Source: Tetrapyrgos nigripes (Eukaryota; Basidiomycota; Agaricomycetes; Agaricales; Campanellaceae). From it: a stretch of 64,000 nucleotides of DNA. Below are positions 55,701 through 64,000 of the stretch, in pieces. The notes under the pieces are model-generated. The model searched no databases. It saw only the letters and a list, made by a program, of their open reading frames with translations, and was not told the origin of the DNA. The position numbers and the translations under genes were made by a program. Position 1 is the first letter of the stretch; each line of letters opens with the position of its first letter. The stretch covers positions 1-64,000 of the forward strand of contig JAACJM010000361.1 in the NCBI GenBank assembly GCA_013368315.1, read 5' to 3'.

Positions 55701-56706
55701 AGATTTGTAGTAGTCGTACACTTGGTAGTTTTCCCAAGCAATTCAAGTTCTGGAACTGGCGTAGACATGAAAAAGTCGTGGCTGATTGAGGATTCTTGGG
55801 TGTGGCGGGATACCACATGCTTCGAAGAAGCTGCATGTACCCCTCAATTGCACCTGGACAGCCACAGAAATCCACGGCAACTGAATGAACACCGTTGACG
55901 TGAATAACAGTGAAGTCATCATGAATGGCTGATTTTGGATTGATGCAACGGGAGCGAGGATCGTGTCCGAGTTGAACGCGTAGTCCTAACAACTTCAATG
56001 TACTCGCTTCAAAAAAATGATCATTCCATTTCTGAGCCAAAAGATAATAATCAGTGACAATTGAAGGACCTATATAGAAAACTTACCTCGATCCAGTGAA
56101 GCGGCAAGTTTTTATGAGCATGTACCATACACTTCTCGCAAAACATGCCTGCTCCAAAGCACTCATCTTCAACACATCTGTAAACGCCCGGTAGCCGGCA
56201 TGTAGAACACTTTTTGCCCATGCCCCGCCGTCCTTCCAACCACAAGAGAGCATCAAGATACTCCTCACGGTATGCCAGCCAAACCCGGCTCGGATTATCC
56301 TGACAATACATTCAACATACACACTGGGTAGATGTTGAATCACTTACCGAGCTAAGATACGATGGGCGAGACACTCGGATCTTGGCAGAATCAAGTGATT
56401 CTGAACTACTGAGGTCTCTGAGCCGAGAATCTAATGGAACAGTCTCATCGTGAAGGTTCCACTCCCCTTCATGAGAGTCAAGGCCATCACAATCCCAGCC
56501 ATCATTACCCTCATTCCCTAAATGGTAATCATCCTCGTCTGAGTTGTCGTCGTCGCTTCCCAGTGGCGGTGAGCTAGTGTGCAGCCGATCCCGTAAAACC
56601 TCATTTGCAGATACCTTGATTCGTTTACCGTCCCCAGAGAGTACAAATTTGTGTTGCGTGGCTGCTGCAGGATGGAAGAACGCAGGCACCTTGCGCTTTT
56701 TTCCCA
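52785..56706 (-). CDS. KDZ (Kyakuja-Dileera-Zisupton) transposase with CxC2-like cysteine cluster
   Basis: RNase H-fold transposase of fungal KDZ elements. Many exons on the minus strand. Order: ATG 56706 (MGKKRKVPAFF, NLS-like), acidic linker; cysteine module CSTCRLPGVYRCVEDECFG...FCEKC (about 56215-56110); CxC2-type segment LRVQLGHDPRSRC, DDFTVIHVNGVHSVAVDFCG (55985-55850), QLLRSMWYPATP; CPACPHPGKNL (about 55470); KDZ core LFLAIDANFRLRNRV (first Asp, about 55300), GDGFAYIVPSSPYKEHI; ICCARHRVWRPCGLGDLQKG; VVISYDISCQW (second Asp, about 54830); KFHLRAH; EMGPGTRAQTLDDIFG (about 54575); SPSVFLSTGIDIQEAQ; C-terminal RVEWCKGRARMLRWREEV (about 53180); stop 52785. Two frame changes, at 55528-55534 (one extra base) and about 54750, suggest this copy is dead or misread. 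Confidence 0.85.
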
Positions 56707-56839
56707 TAGGATCGGCACTGTGGCGCGGATATTCGGATAATAGCAAATAGGAGTTGACAGAATCTATCTATCCAATCAAGCCATATTTATACATTGTCCA
56801 GTATTGAGATAGACTAACAAGTTTAAGAACAAAAACGTT

Positions 56840-57708
56840 TTACTCATCCTCCTCATCAGAAATGTCGATGACCCTAGGGGCGGAGTTCACGGGGACCCAA
56901 ACCTCCACACCAGGTGGATCAGAAATAGTGGTATCTACCGAAACATGCGTGATCCGTGGGACTGCAGCGTAAACCCGGATATTCTGATGGCTGTCAACTT
57001 TGAATTTGAGGTCACGATCTTGAAGGCCTGGATCATGTAGGGAAAAGAGTCGGTTTGGGTGGGGGTGGCGAGAGCTGGGTCCGGGTGCACGAAGAATTTT
57101 TGGGGAAGAATACACATGAGATGCACCGGAAAGAACGCGTGTATATTCCTGCAATGCCATGTCAAACCGTGAAAACTTTTTTTGAAACATTCCAGAGACA
57201 CCAGTAGTCAGTGCCTCTACGATTGCCCTAGTGATATTGCGAGATGTATAAGTAACCTATCATTGGGGATACTAGTGAGTACGCACCAGTGAGCAAAAAA
57301 CCCGATTCTCATTCCTCGAGACACCACATAGCCACTCGACCTCTCATCATCCGGCCACATCGCCTGGATCTCCTCAGGTGTCAGACAATAGTTCCAAGCA
57401 TAATAAACCTTGGACTGTCCTTGGGTTGAGTCAGCCCGAATTGAAATGTAGGATGGGGGCTCTACAGCCGGAAGTGCAGGGGGAGGAGTGTCAGACATAG
57501 AGCTGGATGAAGGACGTGACACCTCTCTGATGGCAGGAATGACGACCGCTGTAGCCTGAACAGGAGTTGGCGTTGTTTCAGGGGGTGGCGCAGCAACCTC
57601 AAGAAGGAGACCTAGATTAATATGTCAAATACAAACCTAAAATACTTGCCAAAGTGGAAAGTACTTACTGTCGCCGGGATACAGTACGAGATGATGGTGG
57701 TGAGGCAT
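56840..57708 (-). CDS. Protein with an RNase H1 N-terminal / viroplasmin-like domain
   Basis: Three exons (57708-57669, 57611-57287, 57227-56840), phases closed, 250 aa. N-terminus MPHHHHLVLYPG, then a Pro/Ser-rich linker. About residues 80-140 hold the fold: YYAWNYCLTPEEIQ, then SGYVVSRGMRIGFFAHW, then TTGVSGMFQKKFSRFDMALQ. The pattern Y-V-V-x-x-G-x-x-x-G-F-F-x-x-W...G-V-S-G...K-K-F...A-L is that of the small domain that binds RNA-DNA hybrids in RNase H1. No catalytic RNase H domain follows. A basic loop and an acidic tail (IDISDEEDE) end the protein. It sits 134 bp upstream of the transposase, same strand. A role as a nucleic-acid-binding accessory of the transposon is inference. Confidence 0.6.
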
Positions 57709-57820
57709 CACAAAGTTGGTCACTTATGTAACTAATATCAGCGAAACTATGGGCAAGACTACGTCCGATATATAGATATGGGTGGAGGCAATCAGTAGTT
57801 AGATACATTGTAACTAAACG

Positions 57821-58601
57821 CTACAAACTCCTCTGGAACTTGAGCCGTCTTTGGGTATAGAGCCTTTCCAGCACTGGAAGTCCTTCCATAGCTCCACATT
57901 CCAGATCCTCAGCCCAGTGCACCACAGAGTTTGCCTTCTGAGTAAGTTCCTCAGCCTCCTTCAGCTCGGAAGTGATCCCTCCTTCAGAGTATAACCTCTG
58001 CCCCAAACGTTGCATGGTGCTAACCACCTCTTGAAACTCGTCTATAACCTTTTGAAATCCCTCACTTCGGGTAGTAGACCGCCTTGTGTCCAGTACGTAT
58101 TGTGTATAGAGGGTCTCGAAGAACGCAACAGGGGATGGGCTCAATTGGTCGTCTATCTTCTTGTACTGTTCTCGTACACGCTCCAGTAGATGGGGAATAC
58201 AGCTTATCAATTGGCATTTGGTGGTCTTGTTAGCTGAGTATGTCAGTGAGATGATGAAATGACTTACCCATGAAGAGCAGCGGACGCCATTTTTTTCCTT
58301 GCAAGCACCCTCTTTTTCTCCTTCCGGCGAGCCTCTCTAAATAACGAGTAATCGTGAGTGTATAAGCGACAGCAGAGCAGGAAGAATATGTCTCACTGCG
58401 CACGAAGTTGAGCTGCTTTCTGATCTTGGTATTTCTTGCGTCGAGCTTCGTTGATGACTCCCTGATTTCTTTGACCTTCAATAAAAGAGGTTGACAGTCG
58501 AATGGAGGCAAATAAACATACTTTTGATAGTGTTTGAGGCTTTTAGCTCGGTTGGCTTGCAGACGGTCCGCTTTGGAATGGTACAACCTTGGTCGAGGCA
58601 T
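57821..58601 (-). CDS. Basic coiled-coil protein accompanying KDZ transposase
   Basis: About 220 aa from four exons. Exon 1 from ATG 58601: MPRPRLYHSKADRLQANRAK, followed by SLKHYQK. Exon 2 (about 58470-58400) gives NQGVINEARRKKYQDQKAAQ. Exon 3 (about 58335-58268) gives EARRKEKKRVLARKK. Exon 4 (about 58233-57821) is neutral-acidic with a coiled coil (GFQKVIDEFQEVVSTMQRLG) and stops at 57821. The first half is a long, strongly basic helix that resembles the basic region of bZIP proteins (NRAKSLKHYQ) but lacks a regular leucine zipper. Similar short 'LYxSKxxRLxANRxKSxxHY' proteins are common in basidiomycete genomes next to KDZ genes. DNA or RNA binding is likely; function unknown. Confidence 0.6.
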
Positions 58602-58863
58602 AAGAGTTCCACAAAAGACTTAAATGAAGTCACTTCAAAACTCAGTTCGCTTGACCTTTTCATTTTGGCCTTCTAAAAGATGATTTTGGTCAATAATGAA
58701 AGCTTATGTTCCCGACTTTCCCAAATGATTGATTATAAGTGATACTTTTCTTTTGTCGTGTTACTAGAGCTCATCGTTGCTGACATCAAACAAGGACTTC
58801 TACCGGACCGTTCATCCGGGTATCATCTTAATACGCGATCAGGGTTGCACAGCTTTCTTGAAC

Positions 58864-60223
58864 ATGGGCCCACCAGTGTACACTCTACGAAGCTTGCGTG
58901 CTTCACCTTCATCAGAGATTATTGGTTTGTTATCTTTCTAATTTAGCAGATTTACTAGTGACAATACTGATTTTAGCTCGTGATGAGGACACAGAATCTT
59001 TGCCATCGCTCGAGCCGCTGGAGGATCAGTTTGACGGGGAGACTATTGAGACCGGGTGGCCGTCTGAAGGGTGGGGTGACCCAGAGACAGAATTTTGGAA
59101 CCTTCGGGAGATTGGAGAGAATGTTGCTCCCCCATGGTGAGGAATCTCAGCTAATTCGGATTGGCAAAACTTTTAATTTTTCTAGGGGTATATGTGCTTC
59201 AACAACGTTTATACTCCCGGAATTTCCTACAGGTCGAGAGGCTGGAGAGCAGTGGCTAAGTAACCTGGTGGCGTATCAGCTTACTACACGTCCTACACCT
59301 CCTCGAGGAGAGGTATCAATTCCTTGGGATTCTAGTCTGCCGCACCAATATGCTCGTGCCTTGGGTGATGCATTGCTGTTCCGTAGGGACTACAGAGGCA
59401 AGATACCCTGGGCGCCATCCCAAAACTTGCCGGAAGCTTTCCCCATGCCTGATGGGCTTAGTATCCCGGAGTGGTGCCGTATTCAGTGTGGGTCTATGTC
59501 CCGTAGCCTAAAAGAAAATTTTTCATCAATTTCTCAATATCTTACACACACAGGCCGACGATCGCAGTCGGATACAGAGACCTATCCGACATTTTGCGGG
59601 TGGGAAGTAGAACAAAAGCGGATTACATTCTGGGACCAAGCCAAGGCGAAGCACGCTGAACTGGTTGCAGCCGAAAGGAGTTTGTCTAGTCAGGTGTCAT
59701 CACGAAACATGGAAAATGACACTGACCTTCGTTCTCAGTTTTCTGAGCGAGTGCGTCAAGCTAATGACCATAGGTGGAGGATACAGGAGGAATGGGACGT
59801 CATGAACTCTACGGTCATCGACTTGATTTATTTGTCGGCTGTAGCACTCCTGTATTGAAATACCGGTCATGTGATCGCGCAGGTTGAATAAGCCACTCAA
59901 TATATTTGACTTTGTTGTCATTGTCTCAGTTGGTCGCGTCGCGTCCTCAAAGTTACTTACATCTTCTACTTCAACACTTTCGTCATACAAGATGGTTCGC
60001 AGAAAAAAACCCATCCGATAAGCAAAAACCTGGTCAGAAACCATGGTACGAAGATCCGACTGGGGCTAGGAAGGAATGGCTGGACAGCTTTGTTCTGGTT
60101 GCAGAGAAGTGCACTACACAGATTGCCAAGGGAAAGTTTTTGGACTGGTTGACTGGGAAGTATTTTTTGAGGTTTGGAGAGACTTACAGTGTGTACTTTC
60201 CTCATTCAGTGGAGAAAAGTTAA
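58864..60223 (+). CDS. Unknown multi-exon gene of the KDZ region, about 389 aa
   Basis: I do not recognise it. Exons 58864-58924, 58977-59136, 59186-59840 and 59930-60223; all phases close. If the last intron is not used, the protein stops at 59858 with 297 aa. Start MGPPVYTLRSLRASPS, then an acidic part (ARDEDTESLPSLEPLEDQFD), then GWPSEGWGDPETEFWNL and a folded-looking middle (TGREAGEQWLSNLVAYQLTT, SIPEWCRIQCGSMSR). A charged coiled coil follows (AKAKHAELVAAERSLSSQV). The last exon has WYEDPTGARKEWLDSFVLVA and ends HSVEKS. There is no signal peptide or membrane helix. It diverges from the basic coiled-coil gene across about 260 bp, which would make a shared promoter. The 18-bp palindrome lies in the last intron. 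The intact frame argues for recent use. Confidence 0.55.
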
Positions 60224-60247
60224 TTAAACAGTAAAACAGCGCATGAA

Positions 60248-63200
60248 ATGAACCTTCAGGCTCACGAGGCTTCTCTCGCCGCCGAGAGCGCTCAGACCAC
60301 TAGCGAAACAGGCGTTTCATCCTCTACGACCCAATCCACAACCCAATCCACAACCCAATCCACCGGCGCCGATATTGCAACATTGCCTACCCAAGCCCAC
60401 GAGATACTTCTACGACTCTCCGATGGTGGACCCGACCTGAGCGTGTTGGCAGACGCAACAAACGCGCTTCAGTGTCTCAATAACTCCCTGGAGTGGGAAC
60501 CGGTGGTCACTTTGGCTGCAGAAATCCGTTCATGGTCTATCCTGCATTTCCAGATCCAGTCCACAGAGCCTTACCGAAGCCTGCCTCAGGTGGAACAGGC
60601 CCTGGACGAAGTGTGGGGAGAGGACTACGACAAGGATACCTGGCATGGTAGGGTGCGAGAGATTAACAACCTTGACCCGGACGAAGAAGATGCTGATCTG
60701 CACGAGAAGATTGCCTCTTCGTTGGACTCACTTCGCCCACGGCTGCAAGATCTCTTGAAGGGTAGGCGGTATGGCAATGCGGATGGCCTCACCTCCACCA
60801 CTCCAGCATCCCTTGACCGAGATTCAAATATGGGTGGGACTTTGGCTCCACCAACTTCGACTACTACTGTACCGACATCAACTACAGCTCCACCACCTTC
60901 GACTACGTCTTCCTCCAAAGCTGCTGAGCCAACGACATCAGTGACAAAGAAGAGTGGGAAGGGCAAGCAGAAGGCTGATCAATTTGACGAGCTGAATTTG
61001 GAGGCAATTGACGTCAGTGCAGTGTATCGAGCGCTTGGCTGGGTCCAGTTAAGTCAAGAGGACTTTCTTGAGAAAAAGGCGATATGGAAAATGGTCCGCA
61101 ATGTGAGTTGAACCCAATTTGGTCTCTATGACGATGCTGACCGCATTAATCCAGAGCAAGATCGGAGAGTACCTCAGAAAGGAAGCACGTACAGTGAAGG
61201 CTGGCCAGTCCGACATCGTTATGCGACATCTCCTGAGAGAGGTAGATAAAGCGCTGCCGCCGAAACCTCAGCGTGTCCACGATGTCCAGGTCTTCATGCG
61301 GCACTACTACCACTCGATGGTGAAAGAGGAAGCGGAAAAAGAGATTGCCAAAGAAGTAGAGGAGTACAACGAGCTGGTGGAGGCAGGAGGGGAGGAGGTA
61401 GATGGTTTGACGGAGCCATGCCCGGTCAGGATACGTTTCAATGTCGCCAAACGAATCTTGGCGGGCCAATCAGAGGAGTTTCAGGGGGAGATTAAATCTT
61501 TGGGAGTGAAAGATCTTGAGGACAAGCAGAAGCAGTGGGAGGAGGCCAACGCTAGTCGAAACGCAGAGAAAGGGACTCCAGAAGGTTATGCTGCGTGAGT
61601 GGTCATGACTCCTATTCCGTGTTCCGTTCCGATTAAGATTGACATGTTGTTGTATAGGGCTGTCAAGAAATGGGCCCCAGTTGTAGCCCGTTTCAACGCT
61701 GCTGTGGCTCAGGAGTTAGGATTGGTTATAGTGACGGCGTTAGTTGGCCCAAACGCTGAATTGGAGGGGAAGATCGACATATGGTGGTACGGTTTATTTT
61801 GTTTGGGGATACTCGGGTCAAAACTAATCATTAGCAGGAATCTTCACGGCAAAAACTCCATGGGACTTGATTGGAACGAGTTCGATGCAAAGACTTTCGC
61901 CCATACCAGTGATAACCTGATCACCTTTGCAAAATCTGTGTACAGTGAGTTTGGTCCGATATATAAATACCGGTTGGGCAATGGGCCATATCGATACACC
62001 GGCTGACTATTTTTCAGGTAAAGAAGGGCGTGCAGCAAGGGCTCTTCCAGCTGAGTCGGTAGGAGTGGGATTCTGGCCTGCTCAGGCTGCTGAGCCAAAG
62101 GAGGCTACGAAGACTGTCACCTCGAAGCGTCGTCCAGAGAAACGCAAGAAGGCGTCCAAGTCAAACGCAAAGACCGCAGAGCCAGCAAGGAAGTCACCGC
62201 GAAAGAAAAAGACGAAGAGACGTGCCATTGTAGAGTCCGATTCCGAGGAAGACACAGAAGATGACGAAGAAGAGGAAGAAGACGTAGAATCCCCTCCTCC
62301 CAAACGAGCTCGCCGAGATTCCACTGTAGATAGTCGTCCTTTGACCCAACCTAACCCCAAACCAAAGGCTCGTGGTCAGCTAACTACTGCCAGGCCTGCT
62401 GGTCTTCCCGTCAAGAAACCTACTACTGCCAGGCCTGCAGGTCTTGCCGTCAAGTCTACACCCACTAAGGAACGTGCACCTATTGCACCTCTACCCGTCT
62501 CTACCCCACTGCCATCTACACCACATAGGTGCCCTTCTCCTCTTCACACCACTACACCAGCGTCTACACCTCCACCGTCTGCGCGTGCATCACCTCTTCA
62601 CACTACTACACCAGCGTCGACTCCACCGCCACCTCCAACGCCAGCGTCCCCTTCACCTTTTCACACCACTACACCCGTGACCACACCTCCGCCATCTCCA
62701 TCGCCTACGTGCCCCTCACCTCTTCATGTTACTACACCGGCTTCTACACCTCCACCGCCGGCGTCTACTGCGCATAGTCCTGCCCTTCAAACACCTGCAT
62801 TGCCTCCATCACATTCGGGGAAAAGGGCACCAGGTGATCATTCAGGGGCAAATGACTCTCCCACTTCCCCTCAGAGGCGAGAATCAACACCAGCGTCATC
62901 TGATGATCCGGTCTCGTCGGGGGGTGGAGACATTAAATGAGAGGCTGTGTGTTGGCATCACCCGAAGGAGAACATGTTCTGGCCACTTCTTAGGCAATGC
63001 CTCGGGTTCTGGGGGGAATGGTTCGACAACCTCGAGATGGATGAGTCGTGGATAGATGAGTTCGAGGAGCTCTTGGACATATTTCTGCAATTGGAGCAGG
63101 TATGGGGCTTTCAGGAGCACAACGGGAACATTACCTCCAAAAAGCAGTGGTCCGCAGTGAAGGCGTGGAAATCGGCAGGTTATCCAGCAGCGGTGATTGG

Positions 63201-63696
63201 TATTGACAGCGATAAACCGGGTGACGGGCTTGGGGCTATGGTCGAGTGCCTGAAAACGTGGTGGGAAGATTTTGGAAGCTTCGAGAAGGATGAGACCGAT
63301 TTCGCTCCCCTTGACACTACTTCAGGCAGAGATGGCGTCTTCAAGTTCATTTGGTCTCTGATGGTTGTCCTTGCATCTGTGGTTGGTGATCCGGGAGAAG
63401 AAGATTGGACCCCGGAATTTGATGACGAGCAGAATGAGGTACTGGCAGATTGGCTGATTCTTGTCATACAGGTCAAGGAGACACTCGAACATGTCTACAA
63501 GAACGCGAAATTCAGAACCAAGAAACGCAAGGCTGACAAGATCTCACGAGACGCCGAAGAAGCCAGTGGTCCGAGTACTAGGTCGCGTGCTGCCAAAGTG
63601 AAGGAGGATAAGGTAAAAGCAAGGGCTTCCCAGCGCAAGAAGGCGGTGAAGAAGGCGGCAAAGGTGGGGAAGAAGGGCACTAGGAGCAAGAAGTGA
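60248..63696 (+). CDS. Large unknown gene of the KDZ region with Pro/Thr repeats, one in-frame TGA
   Basis: No known family. Exons 60248-61102, 61155-61594, 61658-about 61793, about 61840-61944 and 62018-63696. It starts 24 bp after the previous gene's stop. N-terminus Ser/Thr-rich with a TTQS repeat, then a helical domain (HEILLRLSDGGPDLSVLADA). Exon 2 ends in coiled coil (DLEDKQKQWEEANASRN), exons 3-4 hold AVKKWAPVVARFNAAVAQEL. Exon 5 has a bipartite NLS (RKSPRKKKTKRRA), a long Asp/Glu run, four Pro/Thr units and then TGA at 62938-62940. The same frame stays open for 250 more codons: MFWPLLRQCLGFWGEWFDNL, ESWIDEFEELLDIFLQLEQV and a Lys/Arg tail ending 63696. Either one protein of roughly 1,050 aa with a premature stop, or an intron removes the TGA, or two genes exist. 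Nuclear location is likely. Confidence 0.5.
62532..62760 (+). repeat. Four tandem Pro/Thr-rich coding units, 49-64 bp
   Basis: Each unit encodes SP-hydrophobic-H-TTTP-x-TPPP (for example PLHTTTPASTPPPSA, PFHTTTPVTTPPPSP). Starts about 62532, 62581, 62634 and 62697. Units differ in length by whole codons. Confidence 0.7.
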
Positions 63697-64000
63697 TGAA
63701 CAGGTTTGGACTCGTACCGTACGTTTTTGCTGGACTCCACCTTCGTATTTATCTGTTGGCAGACTGAATGCCATGGACTTGTAATTTATTTATGTTCACT
63801 TGTATATAATTTCTGTCTGACGGTATATGGATACCGCCCCCACTAGTTCGCCGATATATAAACACTGGTTCATGCTACCCGTATACTTCAACCTTTGTGT
63901 TACTACTGACAACCTACGTATATTACCCGTTATGTGATCAGGTAACAGTATTTAAAGATCTGTGTAAATACATATCCCTTCCGATGAGTACATAGGAATA
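63697..64000. other. 3' flank of the last gene
   Basis: Non-coding and AT-rich. It carries two copies of the 18-bp palindrome (63820 weak, 63851). No element end identified before the window stops. Confidence 0.45.

Larger units (their letters stand above)
52139..63868. repeat. Dispersed 18-bp palindrome, consensus CCNATATATNAATACCGG
   Basis: Copies on the plus strand: 52139 CCCATATATACATACTGC, 52751 CCCATATTCAAATACCAG, 55338 CCCATATATCAATATGGG (perfect arms), 57765 CCGATATATAGATATGGG, 59849 CCTGTATTGAAATACCGG, 61956 CCGATATATAAATACCGG, 61985 GCCATATCGATACACCGG and 63851 CCGATATATAAACACTGG. Weaker ones lie at 52229 and 63820. They sit in introns (55338, 59849, 61956, 61985) or between genes. 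One more at 54071 (CCTGTATATCAATACCGG) is inside transposase coding sequence and may be chance. Confidence 0.55.
52122..64000. mobile_element. KDZ-type DNA transposon region (left end to beyond the window)
   Basis: Starts where the gag fragment breaks off and contains only KDZ-associated genes: transposase, RNase H1-N-like, a basic coiled-coil protein and two divergent unknown genes. It shares an 18-bp palindrome throughout. A right end is not visible, so the TIRs cannot be compared. Whether the two plus-strand genes belong to the element or to the host is inferred from the shared palindrome and from compact spacing. Confidence 0.55.

Noticed and set aside
63821..63841. CGGTATATGGATACCGCCCC as the right TIR of the KDZ element matched to 52160-52190
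   Set aside because: Only a few bases outside the 18-bp palindrome agree, and the orientation of the G/C run does not fit.
52122..64000. A TET/JBP-type dioxygenase gene, known to co-occur with KDZ elements in some basidiomycetes
   Set aside because: I looked for the HxD...H iron-binding pattern in the open frames of this region and found no convincing one. The unknown genes do not resemble that fold.
1..64000. CRISPR arrays, operons, ribosome-binding sites or a plasmid/phage origin
   Set aside because: Introns, retrotransposons and gene families show eukaryotic nuclear DNA. No regularly spaced direct repeats with unique spacers were seen.

Overview
This 64-kb window looks like nuclear DNA of a basidiomycete fungus, most likely an agaricomycete. 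Host-type genes are dense in short GT-AG introns, including exons of 7, 14 and 19 nt. Several families are typical of that group: a DUF6534-type membrane protein, a DUF6589 gene, a KDZ transposase with a CxC2-like cysteine cluster, and a chromodomain Ty3 retrotransposon. No prokaryotic signature was seen. I cannot name a species.

Layout. 1-12.5 kb: three apparently intact host genes among small repeats: an alpha/beta hydrolase cut by the left edge, a seven-helix DUF6534 protein and a 15-exon MFS transporter. Between them lie a 1.4-kb TIR element, a Ty3 integrase relic and a 169-bp tandem array with a dimeric higher-order pattern. 12.6-19.6 kb: non-coding mobile DNA, namely a 1.25-kb MULE-like element full of an 8-bp motif, a solo LTR with a perfect target duplication, and a 2.5-kb TIR element. 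20-22.8 kb: a decayed DUF6589 gene.

22.8-34.5 kb: a decayed Ty3 element whose protease-RT-RNase H block is inverted relative to gag and integrase, with LTRs in opposite orientations and a tRNA-like sequence beside it. 34.5-43.8 kb: a minus-strand non-LTR retrotransposon with a preserved poly(A) tail. It is split by a 5.6-kb DNA transposon that carries a PIF/Harbinger transposase and a convergent Myb/SANT-like gene. 43.8-51.6 kb: a young chromodomain Ty3 element (LTRs 99% identical apart from one indel) with gag, pol and a third ORF. It abuts an antisense gag fragment of a relative.

52.1-64 kb: a KDZ-type element. On the minus strand are the transposase, a protein with an RNase H1 N-terminal-like fold and a basic coiled-coil protein. 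Diverging on the plus strand are two unrecognised multi-exon genes. An 18-bp palindrome recurs between and inside these genes.

Common threads. In-frame stops in the transposons are repeatedly TGA where relatives suggest arginine, and four of five LTR substitutions are CpG transitions. Both fit methylation and deamination of silenced repeats. The order of nesting can be read from the junctions: the LINE tail lies in an LTR, and the Harbinger-bearing element lies in the LINE 3' UTR. The KDZ cluster is the best candidate for a poorly described multi-gene system.
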